A DNA stretch of 48,623 bases, from NCBI RefSeq assembly GCF_000235885.1, contig NZ_JH379399.1:1-48623 (forward strand). The letters run 5' to 3'. The stretch's first letter is position 1, and every line of letters starts with the position of its first letter. This DNA comes from Leyella stercorea DSM 18206 (GTDB taxonomy: Bacteria > Bacteroidota > Bacteroidia > Bacteroidales > Bacteroidaceae). Positions 5,942 to 13,504 of this stretch are shown here, one piece after another. The notes below the pieces were generated by a model that saw only the letters and a program-made list of their open reading frames with translations, was not told the DNA's origin and did no database searches. The position numbers were made by a program, and so were the translations under genes.

Positions 5942-7231
5942 ATGGAGCGTAGCATATATTCGAGTTTGAAAAAATGGAAAGACTCGCCAACCCGGAAACC
6001 GCTGATATTACAAGGCGCACGTCAGGTAGGAAAGACCTATATATTGAAAGAATTCGGAGCACGCGAATACTCGGAAGTAGTCTATATCAACTGCGACGAC
6101 AACAACGATATGCAGAATATGTTCGTCGACTATGATGTAGATCGCATCATACGCAGTCTGAGTGCAATCTCCGGCATATCAATAAAGCCCTCAACCACAC
6201 TTCTTATTCTTGACGAGATACAGGAAGTGGAGCGTGGACTTGCCTCGTTGAAGTATTTTTGTGAGAAAGCACCCGAATATCATGTGGCTGTAGCTGGTTC
6301 GCTTCTTGGCATAACCCTGCACGAGGGCACATCGTTTCCCGTTGGCAAGGTGGATATGTTATACATGTATCCAATGGATTTTGAGGAATTTCTGTTGGCT
6401 ATGGGCAAGGAGCAGCTCGTAGAATTGCTGCGCAATAACAGTTGGGCGACTCTGACACCATTGCGAGGTATGCTGACCGAACTGTTGCGTCAGTATTATT
6501 TCGTAGGTGGAATGCCTGAGGCTGTGAAGACATACGTAGAGCGTGGAGATATATGGGAGGTGCGTTCCATCCATTCTAAGATAATAGATGCCTATCGCAA
6601 CGATATGTCGAAACACGTGCCCAAGCAGCAGGTGCAGCGCATAAACATGGTGTGGAACTCTATACCGTCGCAGTTGGCTCGCGACAACAAGAAGTTTATC
6701 TACGGGGCGTTGCGCAAGGGCGCACGTGCCAACGATTTTGAGATAGCAATACAGTGGCTTGTTGATTCGGGTTTGGTGCATAAGGTGCATCGCATAAGCA
6801 AACCGGTTGTGCCGTTGAAGTTCTATGAAGACATGGCTTCGTTCAAACTCTTTCTGCTCGACTGCGGACTGCTTGGTGCTTTGTCAGAAACACCTCCCGA
6901 GCAGATACTCATCGGCGACAATGTGTTTGAAGAGTACAAAGGCGCTTTCACAGAGAACTATGTCCTGCAACAGTTAAAGTCGTTGTCGCGCACCTTCGTC
7001 TATTATTACAGTAATGACAATTCGACATTGGAGATTGACTTCGTTGTTCAGCACGAAGCGCATGTAATCCCGATAGAAGTGAAGGCTGAGGAAAATCTCA
7101 GGGCTAAGTCGTTGCGCCAGTTCGTCACAGACAATGCAGGTCTGCACGGCGTGCGCTTCTCTATGTCCGACTATCGTGAGCAGGATTGGCTGACGAATGT
7201 GCCACTGTGGGCTGTAAGGTGGGCGTTTTAA
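5942..7231 (+). CDS. AAA-family ATPase with DUF4143 domain
   Basis: A 429-aa protein. The Walker A motif GARQVGKT is at residues 25-32, and LLILDEIQEV is Walker B. The middle part has FYVGGMPE-like YFVGGMPEAV. The C-terminus ends in a DUF4143/PD-(D/E)xK-like fold with NDNSTLEIDFVVQ and IPIEVKAEE, which carry the D and ExK residues of such folds. This is a common, often multicopy Bacteroidales family of unknown function, sometimes thought related to toxin-antitoxin or mobile DNA. It stands alone, with its own promoter and terminator. The repeats in its promoter and its place next to island 1 make it a candidate landing site for accessory DNA. Confidence 0.85.
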   Translation: MERSIYSSLKKWKDSPTRKPLILQGARQVGKTYILKEFGAREYSEVVYINCDDNNDMQNMFVDYDVDRIIRSLSAISGISIKPSTTLLILDEIQEVERGLASLKYFCEKAPEYHVAVAGSLLGITLHEGTSFPVGKVDMLYMYPMDFEEFLLAMGKEQLVELLRNNSWATLTPLRGMLTELLRQYYFVGGMPEAVKTYVERGDIWEVRSIHSKIIDAYRNDMSKHVPKQQVQRINMVWNSIPSQLARDNKKFIYGALRKGARANDFEIAIQWLVDSGLVHKVHRISKPVVPLKFYEDMASFKLFLLDCGLLGALSETPPEQILIGDNVFEEYKGAFTENYVLQQLKSLSRTFVYYYSNDNSTLEIDFVVQHEAHVIPIEVKAEENLRAKSLRQFVTDNAGLHGVRFSMSDYREQDWLTNVPLWAVRWAF

Positions 7232-7256
7232 GGCGTAGGCAATCTGCGAAGGCATA

Positions 7257-7302
7257 CGAAAAAGCGGCAGCTGGAAACGTTTCGTTTCCGGCTGCCGCTT
7301 TT
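7257..7302 (+). terminator. Intrinsic terminator of the ATPase gene
   Basis: AAAAGCGGCAGC and GCTGCCGCTTTT with inner GGAAACG/CGTTTCC form a strong hairpin with A and T tracts on both sides, so it may act in both directions. It resembles the terminator at 5622-5665 in sequence as well as in shape. Confidence 0.85.
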
Positions 7303-7339
7303 ACTTTTCTTACTTAAAATGCTATGCTTAGGGTGCGTG

Positions 7340-7526
7340 GAGGGTGTGTCAAAACTATAGAATTGTGATGAATGGCTAACTGTAGGAGACTACGGCATTC
7401 TTGCCGTAGTCATTGCAAACAGTTGTATTTCAGTTACTAATGGCTACGGCAGGAATGCCGTAGCCTCCTACGATTAGAACCGTTTGCTATTCAATTTGCC
7501 AAATATTTTAGTTTTGACACACCCTC
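7340..7526. mobile_element. MITE-like element with 18-bp perfect terminal inverted repeats
   Basis: GAGGGTGTGTCAAAACTA at 7340-7357 is repeated exactly inverted at 7509-7526. The 187-bp element between the genes has no reading frame. Its inside holds two 33-bp arms (7382-7414 and 7439-7471) that are inverted copies with three mismatches, and each arm contains its own palindrome CTACGGCA/TGCCGTAG. TGTGTCAAAAC-type ends resemble IS element termini in Bacteroidales, so a transposase acting in trans is likely. I see no clear target-site duplication. Confidence 0.7.
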
Positions 7527-7530
7527 CTCC

Positions 7531-7594
7531 TATCTTTTTACTTTTAAAAGCAGAGCGTTTTACTTTTTTACTTTTTTACCTTTTTACTTTTACC
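7531..7594. repeat. Simple T-rich 7-8-nt repeats
   Basis: TTTTTAC-like units are repeated (TTTTTACTTTT, TTTTTTACCTTTTTACTTTT). The same type of sequence lies at 23909-23939 between two convergent genes. Such runs are common in Prevotella intergenic DNA and may arise by slippage. Confidence 0.6.
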
Positions 7595-7596
7595 CA

Positions 7597-8595
7597 TTAC
7601 TGCACAACGTACTTCTTTCCGTTTACGATGTAAATGCCCTTGTTGAGTCCGTCGAGGGCGTGGTCGGCATCGTTGGTGGTGCGCACGAGTGTGCCGCTGA
7701 TGGTGTAGATGCGTACCGGGCGCGGAGTGGTGGGCGCGTTGACGGTGATGATCGACGTTGGGTTCTGGTAGTTGTCGTAGCTGAACGGCACGTTCTGCAT
7801 GTCGCCCCAGATGTAACGCTCCAGACCAGGATAGTCGACGAACGGGTTGCGGTTCTTCTGCACGCCGTAGGCAGCCGTGTTGCGGTTAATCTCCTTCTCG
7901 CTCACGGGGTCCTGCTCTGCCCACTTCAGCAGCAGGTTGAGCGCCCACTCCTTGTAAGCAGGATAGGAGTTGCCGGCGAGCATCGGGCTCGACCAACCGC
8001 TTATCTTGCTCTCGTAGCATGTAGCCATGTAGAGATAGATGCGCGCGAAGTCGCCCTTGTAGATGTCGTTCGGCTCGAATACGGTGCCCGTGTAGCCGGG
8101 AGTTGTTGACTTACCGAGTTTGCTGAAACCCTTGTTTGATTTGTATGTCTCGCCCTTGGTCTCACCGAACGGATTGTTGCCGCGCATACCATTTACCTTT
8201 CCGTCGGTTGGCACTACGTGAACAATGTCGCTGACCATTGGCGATTTCTTGTTAAACCAACTTTTCGGGAACGAGTGTTCGCGGTTATATATATCGCCTT
8301 CTTTCTGATAGTTGCCACCATTATCGTTGAAGTTATAGTTGGTCGTGCAAGAATACATATCCCAGACTTTGCCGTCATCGCGGCGGTCGGTCTTCTGATA
8401 AGCCGAAATAAGTCCGTTATATGAAACAACGTCTGGGTTGCCGATAATCTTTGATAATGCTGTCTTCAGAGCCTTTCCCTTCTTGCCGTCGGCAGCGCTG
8501 TAGTAGGTGCCACTGTTGTTGGGGCCTTGTGCGAAGGCACCGACGAACGAGAAGATGGCGATAGTGAATAATGATTTGCGTAAAGAAATATTCAT
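7597..8595 (-). CDS. Secreted endonuclease I with type IX secretion-like C-terminal tail
   Basis: A 332-aa protein with an N-terminal signal peptide ending near AFAQ. The nuclease core carries REHSFPKSW, whose His is the expected catalytic residue of the His-Me finger endonuclease I family, and DIVHVVPTD and RGNNPFGE further on. It should cut DNA or RNA without sequence preference outside the cell. The last 45 residues (RPVRIYTISGTLVRTT, GLNKGIYIVNGKK) resemble the sorting domain used by type IX secretion. It is the last gene of a minus-strand group, 12 bp after pyrH. Scavenging nucleotides or degrading extracellular DNA is a plausible role. Confidence 0.85.
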   Translation of the reverse strand: MNISLRKSLFTIAIFSFVGAFAQGPNNSGTYYSAADGKKGKALKTALSKIIGNPDVVSYNGLISAYQKTDRRDDGKVWDMYSCTTNYNFNDNGGNYQKEGDIYNREHSFPKSWFNKKSPMVSDIVHVVPTDGKVNGMRGNNPFGETKGETYKSNKGFSKLGKSTTPGYTGTVFEPNDIYKGDFARIYLYMATCYESKISGWSSPMLAGNSYPAYKEWALNLLLKWAEQDPVSEKEINRNTAAYGVQKNRNPFVDYPGLERYIWGDMQNVPFSYDNYQNPTSIITVNAPTTPRPVRIYTISGTLVRTTNDADHALDGLNKGIYIVNGKKYVVQ

Positions 8596-8607
8596 CTTCC
8601 TGTTTTT

Positions 8608-9318
8608 TTAGTTGTGTACCAGTGTGCCGATTTCCTCGCCCTGCATCACCTTCTTCAGGTTGCCCACGATGTCCATGTTGAACACGTAGATAGGCAGGTT
8701 GTTCTCCTTGCACATTGTGGTGGCGGTGAGGTCCATCACCTTCAGACCGCGTGTGTAGATTTCGTCGTAAGTGATGTCGGTGAACTTCGTAGCTGTCGGG
8801 TCCTTCTCGGGATCGGCTGTGTAGATGCCGTCGACGCGTGTGCCCTTGAGCATCACGTCTGCCTCAATCTCGATGCCGCGGAGCGACGAGCCGGTGTCGG
8901 TGGTGAAGTAGGGCGAGCCGGTGCCGGCAGAGAAGATGCAGACATATCCTGCCTCCATTGCCTCGATAGCCTTCCACTTAGAGTAGAACTCGCCGATAGG
9001 CTCCATGCGGATAGCTGTGAGCACCTTAGTCTTCACGCCTAATGCGCCGAGCACCGAGCTGAGTGCGAGCGAGTTGATGACGGTAGCGCACATGCCCATC
9101 TGGTCGCCCTTCACGCGGTCGAAGCCTTTCGATGCGCCGCTGAGTCCGCGGAAGATGTTGCCGCCACCGATGACGATGCCAATCTGCACGCCCATTTCGT
9201 GTACTTCCTTGATCTGCTCTGCGTATTCGCCCAGACGAACGGGGTCGATACCGAAGCTCTGCTTGCCCATGAGGCTCTCGCCACTGAGCTTGAGGAGAAT
9301 TCTCTTGAATTTTGCCAT
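8608..9318 (-). CDS. pyrH: UMP kinase
   Basis: A 236-aa cytoplasmic enzyme that phosphorylates UMP to UDP for pyrimidine nucleotide synthesis. KRILLKLSGESLMG at the N-terminus, IGIVIGGGNIFRG, GTGSPYFTTDT and the end EEIGTLV are all typical of bacterial PyrH of the amino-acid-kinase fold. The start at 9318 gives the normal length; a longer frame up to 9438 adds 40 residues of no family similarity. It lies between birA and the endonuclease gene on the minus strand. Confidence 0.95.
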   Translation of the reverse strand: MAKFKRILLKLSGESLMGKQSFGIDPVRLGEYAEQIKEVHEMGVQIGIVIGGGNIFRGLSGASKGFDRVKGDQMGMCATVINSLALSSVLGALGVKTKVLTAIRMEPIGEFYSKWKAIEAMEAGYVCIFSAGTGSPYFTTDTGSSLRGIEIEADVMLKGTRVDGIYTADPEKDPTATKFTDITYDEIYTRGLKVMDLTATTMCKENNLPIYVFNMDIVGNLKKVMQGEEIGTLVHN

Positions 9319-9442
9319 GTTGTATGTTTTGTTTGTTTTATTTGTTATTGTTGGGGTGTTCTCTCTGCTTGGTTGGTGCACCCCCTTGTGTGCACCCCCT
9401 TGTGATGCAAATGTACTGCTTTTTCGTGATGTAGCCAAACCA

Positions 9443-10174
9443 TTATAGGATAAACCTCACTTCCTTCATCCAATACGTGCGTTCTTGCCCATTTGCGTCG
9501 GTGAGATGCAGGCATCCGTTGGGCGCAACGCGGCTTATGCGTGCCTCGAAGTGCTCATGCGTGGTGCAGTCTTCGTAGGCGTGCAGCCCCTCGCGACGGA
9601 ACAGTGCAGCGTTGTATTCGTGGATGATGCCGCTGATGTCGCCCTCTTCGGCGCGCCGGTAGTATTCGTTGAAGCTAAGAAGCACGGCATCAAGCACCTC
9701 GTTGAGTGGTGTCTCCCTACCTATTATATTATATAGCGACACGGGATTGGGCGCATTGCTGCGAAATTCGTGTTGGTTCACGTTCAGTCCGATGCCGTAG
9801 ACACAACGCTCCAGGGTCTTGCCCTTCACGGTGGTCTCGATGAGTGTACCGCTAATCTTGCGGTCGCGCCAGTAGATGTCATTGGACCACTTCAGCGTGA
9901 TGTGGTCGGTGTAGCGGTCGAGTGCCGCCTTCAGAGCCAGTGCGCCAGCCATCGACAGCACATATTGGTCAGCCACGCCGATGCTCTGTGCGTTTGCCAG
10001 TATGGAGAACAGCAGGTTCTTGCCGCGCTCGCTCTCCCACGAGTTGCCGGCTTGCCCACGTCCTGCCGTCTGATATTCAGCCACCGCCACCACCATCTCC
10101 TTAGGCGGTGGAATGGGGTGGGCGAGGAGCACATCGTTCGTCGACGTGGTCTCCGTGAGTTTTAGTATCTTCAT
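9443..10174 (-). CDS. birA: Biotin--[acetyl-CoA-carboxylase] ligase, short form
   Basis: A 243-aa enzyme starting at MKILKLTETTSTND. It activates biotin with ATP and attaches it to the carboxyl carrier protein. GRGQAGNSWESERGKNLLFS is the biotinyl-5'-AMP binding motif, and LKWSNDIYWRDRKISG holds the catalytic Lys region. There is no N-terminal helix-turn-helix domain, so it should not act as the biotin repressor. It starts 16 bp after yraN, in a probable yraN-birA-pyrH-endonuclease transcript. Confidence 0.93.
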   Translation of the reverse strand: MKILKLTETTSTNDVLLAHPIPPPKEMVVAVAEYQTAGRGQAGNSWESERGKNLLFSILANAQSIGVADQYVLSMAGALALKAALDRYTDHITLKWSNDIYWRDRKISGTLIETTVKGKTLERCVYGIGLNVNQHEFRSNAPNPVSLYNIIGRETPLNEVLDAVLLSFNEYYRRAEEGDISGIIHEYNAALFRREGLHAYEDCTTHEHFEARISRVAPNGCLHLTDANGQERTYWMKEVRFIL

Positions 10175-10190
10175 TTTCAGAGTTTTGAAT

Positions 10191-10568
10191 TCAAAATGCC
10201 AAGCACGGGTTGAACGCATCGACGATGTGCTCCACTTGCGCCGTCTCCTTCGTGCCGCCGATTACGGAAATCACGTCGAAGCGCAGTTCGTCAAGCACGT
10301 TCAGCATCTTTACATACGAGTCGGCAGCCATGCCGATGTTGCGTATCTTCTTTCGGTCGATCGCCTCCTCCGGCTTTGTTATGACATCGTTCGATCGCGT
10401 CTTCACCTCCACGAATACGATGGTGCGCAGGTCGGGCGACCGCGCGATGATATCGATGTCGCGGTGACCATCGCGCCAGTCGCGCTCAATAATCTCGTAT
10501 CCCGAGTTGCGCAGATAGTCGGCAGCCATCTCCTCGCCCCATTTTCCCGTGTCGTTATGCTTTGCCAT
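10191..10568 (-). CDS. yraN: YraN family (UPF0102) endonuclease-like protein
   Basis: A 125-aa protein starting at MAKHNDTGKWGEEMAADYL. The motif GHRDIDIIA followed by IVFVEVKTRS is the D...ExK core of a PD-(D/E)xK nuclease fold. The family is widespread but its function is poorly known; links to Holliday-junction or DNA repair are suggested by the fold. The start at 10568 fits the family; upstream codons to 10673 run through the promoter. It heads a minus-strand gene group. Confidence 0.88.
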   Translation of the reverse strand: MAKHNDTGKWGEEMAADYLRNSGYEIIERDWRDGHRDIDIIARSPDLRTIVFVEVKTRSNDVITKPEEAIDRKKIRNIGMAADSYVKMLNVLDELRFDVISVIGGTKETAQVEHIVDAFNPCLAF

Positions 10569-10585
10569 GTTGTTCGTTTTGCAGG

Positions 10586-10616
10586 CAAAGGTACTGCTAT
10601 TTGGAGAGACGACAAA
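10586..10616 (-). promoter_or_regulatory. Promoter of the yraN-birA-pyrH group
   Basis: On the minus strand TTTG (10616-10613) is followed after 19 nt by TACCTTTG (10593-10586), a full match to the Bacteroidetes consensus. The yraN start codon is 18 nt downstream. Confidence 0.75.
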
Positions 10617-10750
10617 GCAAGTAGGCTTGTTTTTGTTTAATTCGACCTCTACCACGTTACGGAGTAAAGCCACTTTCTACTTCCAAACATGGCAATAGCA
10701 GTTGTTTGAATGTTAAAATTGGATGGTATTGACAGATTTTTCGTATAAAC

Positions 10751-10783
10751 CTTGCTTGTTATGATAAAATATCATTAAATTTG
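10751..10783 (+). promoter_or_regulatory. Promoter of island 2
   Basis: CTTG at 10751-10754 and TAAATTTG at 10776-10783 are separated by 21 nt. Transcription should start near 10790, so the RNA begins with the second structured leader. Confidence 0.7.
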
Positions 10784-10789
10784 CAGTGG

Positions 10790-11220
10790 CTCTCAAGTCT
10801 GTGTGTCAAATTGGGTTCGCTCAATATCGATACGCAGGCAGCCAACGCCGAGCTGAAAACTGAGAAGTCCAAACAACTTTCTCGGTAATAAGCGGGCTAT
10901 GGGTGGGAAGAGAGTCAAGACATATAGAAGGCGTTTATCTTACGCTGTGTTTGAGACGAACTGGAATCTTGCAACCTCTCAGTATCTAAGTCTTGAATAT
11001 GGTCAACGGTAGATGTCCCGGGTGTGATTTATCAATTCCCGTGGAGACCTTGTAAGCATGGATTGCACCATTTCGGATGCAATCAAATGTATTATATAGG
11101 TCTCTTAACGGTACTGGTTTTCATATCGGCGTGGGCTCTGACGTTGTCTGTTCGACTTAGATAGGCAATGCAAGAGCCTCAGTTCGTGGAATGGACAACA
11201 GGACGATTCCACGCTTTTTT
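10790..11220 (+). ncRNA. Structured RNA leader of island 2, copy 2 of the family
   Basis: About 430 nt without a gene, alignable by eye to leader 1 through AAGGCGTT, CTTGCAAC, CACCATTT, GTATTATATA, TCGGCGTGGG, TTCGACTTA and the terminator. The long hairpin pairs 10945-10957 with 10990-11002 at all 13 positions, many G-U, although the bases differ from leader 1. The 3' hairpin pairs 11134-11139 with 11173-11178 and 11143-11149 with 11163-11169. GATTGCA and TGCAATC (near 11060-11084) make a further stem around CACCATTT. Compensatory changes between two copies support a real structure. A 13-codon frame at 11058-11099 might be a leader peptide. The gene after it encodes a NusG-like antiterminator, which may act on this RNA. 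Confidence 0.72.
11185..11220 (+). terminator. Attenuator terminator at the end of leader 2
   Basis: CGTGGAAT (11185-11192) pairs with ATTCCACG (11206-11213), followed by six T. CCACGC of the 3' arm can alternatively pair with GCGTGG at 11129-11134. The design is the same as in leader 1. Confidence 0.75.
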
Positions 11221-11262
11221 GTGTCAATAATTGCGGACTTAACGTCAGACATAAAAAACGAT

Positions 11263-11949
11263 ATGAACGCATTGCTTAATGCGCATACTCCCAAAGGTCG
11301 AAGCAAATCTCCTCACGTTGGACTTACCTCCAACGTCCTCCCCGAAGCTCAACGCTCACAAACAGGGGTGTCCTCGGACTATGTGCAAAAGGCAGATCAC
11401 GAATGGTTCGTGTTGCGAGTTACATATAACAGAACACAGAAAGCACATGGCATCATATCAACCTCTGCCGTTCAGTCATATATGCCTATGCATTATGTTA
11501 TTAAGAAAGAGATTGGGAAGAAGAAGCGAATATTACAGCCTCTTCTTCCCAATCTCTTTTTTGTATATGCTACAAGGGAGACTGTAAACTCCATTATCAA
11601 GAAAAAGGGAGAAGAAACATCTGTTTTGAAATTTTATCTTGATAAGACAAAACCATTGGAGGACAATGGCAAACATCCCCCTCTCACCATTCCATTTACA
11701 TCAATGACGAACTTTATCAAAGCTACAAGTACAGACAGTGAGCATGTACGGATAGTGTCCGCGGAACAATGCCACTATAAAAGTGGTGACATAGTAAAGG
11801 TGATTGGTGGAGAATTTAAGGGAGTAACAGGTCGTGTGGCTCGTATAGCAGGACAGCAACGTGTCGTTGTGGAAATATCAGGGTTATGCTTAGTCGCAAC
11901 AGCTTATATTCCAAATGGATTTTTAGAAACAGTACAAAATCAATTATAA
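11263..11949 (+). CDS. NusG-like transcription antiterminator, UpxY type
   Basis: A 228-aa specialised NusG paralogue. The N-terminal NGN domain begins near HEWFVLRVTYNRTQKA. The C-terminal KOW domain carries GDIVKVIGGEFKGVTGRVAR. Such proteins bind RNA polymerase and let it pass terminators, usually in the operon that encodes them. An in-frame ATG at 11191 sits inside the terminator hairpin and is not present in the homologous leader 1, so I chose ATG 11263. Residues before the NGN domain look non-conserved, so the start is uncertain. It is the first gene after leader 2. It may also act on leader 1, since island 1 has no such gene. The DNA is A+T-rich, unlike the neighbours. Confidence 0.85.
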   Translation: MNALLNAHTPKGRSKSPHVGLTSNVLPEAQRSQTGVSSDYVQKADHEWFVLRVTYNRTQKAHGIISTSAVQSYMPMHYVIKKEIGKKKRILQPLLPNLFFVYATRETVNSIIKKKGEETSVLKFYLDKTKPLEDNGKHPPLTIPFTSMTNFIKATSTDSEHVRIVSAEQCHYKSGDIVKVIGGEFKGVTGRVARIAGQQRVVVEISGLCLVATAYIPNGFLETVQNQL

Positions 11950-11966
11950 ATTAAAAGATTCCTACA

Positions 11967-12638
11967 ATGAAAAAAATGTTCGTATGTACGTTTGCTATTC
12001 TTTGCCTTAGTGCAAACATAACAGCGCAGACAACAAAAGATGTTCGTAAAGAACGTCAAGAGATGCGTAAAGCGTCCAAGAGTGAGTTAAACGAAAAAGC
12101 ATCTAAAGCTGCAAGAAAAGATGCCAAGAAACTAACAAAAGAAGGCTGGATAACGGCACCAGGTGCCTTACCTTTAGAGAAACAATTGGACAAGTCTTAC
12201 ATGATGCAGATGGAATATGATGATGACATGTACCCTAAGTATCTTATGGGCGAAGCGATGAGTATTGGCGAGAATTATGATGCAGCAAAAATGCAGGCCT
12301 TGGAATTAGCTAAGCAGAATCTTGCAGGTCAGATACAAACAGAAGTAACTGCATTGATTAAGAACTCAGTAGCCAATCAACAACTTGCAAATGAAGACGC
12401 TTCTTCATTGACTCAAAGTATTATGGGAGCCAAGAATCTCATCTCTCAAAACATCGGTCGTACCATAACTGTCATGGAATGCTATCGCATAAAGACGAAC
12501 AAGAATAAAGAAGTGCTTGTTCGCATAGCATATAATGGTGCTATGGCAAAGGCGGCAGCAAAGCGAGCTATACAAGAGGAGCTGAATGAAAAAGGGGAAG
12601 AAATACATAAGAAACTTGATGAGATATTAGGATGGTAA
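11967..12638 (+). CDS. Exported LPP20-like protein
   Basis: A 223-aa protein with a signal peptide (MKKMFVCTFAILCLSANITA) and cleavage expected near AQT. A basic, coiled-coil-like segment (residues 20-55, repeated Lys/Arg/Glu) follows. The part from GENYDAAKMQALELAKQNLA to the end resembles LPP20-type periplasmic domains, in which an Ala-rich helix precedes a short beta sheet. It begins 17 bp after the antiterminator gene and overlaps the next gene by 7 bp. Its function is unknown; proteins like it are often encoded beside DUF4384 and caspase-like proteins, as here. Confidence 0.65.
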   Translation: MKKMFVCTFAILCLSANITAQTTKDVRKERQEMRKASKSELNEKASKAARKDAKKLTKEGWITAPGALPLEKQLDKSYMMQMEYDDDMYPKYLMGEAMSIGENYDAAKMQALELAKQNLAGQIQTEVTALIKNSVANQQLANEDASSLTQSIMGAKNLISQNIGRTITVMECYRIKTNKNKEVLVRIAYNGAMAKAAAKRAIQEELNEKGEEIHKKLDEILGW

Positions 12639-13501
12639 AGAGGCTCCTGTGCTGCTTGATGTGCATCACATTCTCCATCTGTTGTTTTTCTCAACAGACT
12701 AAAACAGTAGATGGAGAATACACATACTTTGTGCCTGAGAATGTTGATTTGGAAAAAGCCAAGCAAATAGCGTTGGAGCGTCTGAAAATCCAATTGATTG
12801 CAGATGAGTTTGGCACAACCATATCACAATCGAATTCTACATTGGTTAAAAATAGTAATGGTGAATCGGATGTAGATTTTCTTTCTGTTGGAGGAAGTGA
12901 GGTTAGAGGAGAATGGATAGAGACGATAGGCAAGCCACAATTCAACATATCCTACGAAAAAAACATGCTTGTAGTGCGTGTTGCGGCAAAAGGACGAATA
13001 AGAGAAATTGTTTCTGCATCCGTTGACTTCAAGGCTTTGGTTTTGCGCAATGGCACTGATGACAAGTTTGAAAGCAACTCGTTTAAAAGCGGCGACGACC
13101 TCTTCATGTCTTTCCAGTCGCCCGTGGATGGTTATCTTGTCGTATATCTTATAGACGCTGACCAGCAAGCCTACTGCTTATTGCCATACCAAAACATGAA
13201 GACTGGCTGTTTCCACGTAGAAGCAAATAAAAAGTATGTGTTATTCTCAGCACAAGAGGTTTCTCCCAAGTTGAAGCCATACATTGATGAATATACAATG
13301 ACTTGCTCTCGTAAACAAGAAACGAACATTATATATACTATCTTTTCTACAAACATATTTACGAAGGCTGTAGACAATAAGAATGATGAAGGGCTACCAA
13401 GAGAACTGTCTTATGAGGAGTTTCAGAAATGGCTCATACACAATCAGAATAAAGATAGAAACATAACCTATAAAATGACAGCAATAACAATTAACAAATA
13501 A
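12632..13501 (+). CDS. Exported DUF4384-like protein
   Basis: A 289-aa protein with a signal peptide (RLLCCLMCITFSICCFSQ). The first half (residues 30-120) resembles the LPP20-like fold of the previous gene. The second half, from FKSGDDLFMSFQSPVDGYLV to about residue 200, matches the DUF4384 pattern: a beta domain with GYLVVYLIDADQQAYCLLP. DUF4384 domains are often joined to or encoded near caspase-like peptidases. The predicted place is the periplasm. It lies in a tight operon, 3 bp before the LRR-caspase gene. Function unknown. Confidence 0.68.
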   Translation: MVKRLLCCLMCITFSICCFSQQTKTVDGEYTYFVPENVDLEKAKQIALERLKIQLIADEFGTTISQSNSTLVKNSNGESDVDFLSVGGSEVRGEWIETIGKPQFNISYEKNMLVVRVAAKGRIREIVSASVDFKALVLRNGTDDKFESNSFKSGDDLFMSFQSPVDGYLVVYLIDADQQAYCLLPYQNMKTGCFHVEANKKYVLFSAQEVSPKLKPYIDEYTMTCSRKQETNIIYTIFSTNIFTKAVDNKNDEGLPRELSYEEFQKWLIHNQNKDRNITYKMTAITINK

Positions 13502-13504
13502 ACA

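Noticed and set aside
11191..11262. Longer start (ATG 11191) for the NusG-like protein
   Set aside because: This ATG lies inside the terminator hairpin, and the homologous leader 1 has no ATG there. The extra 24 residues precede the family domain and look non-conserved.
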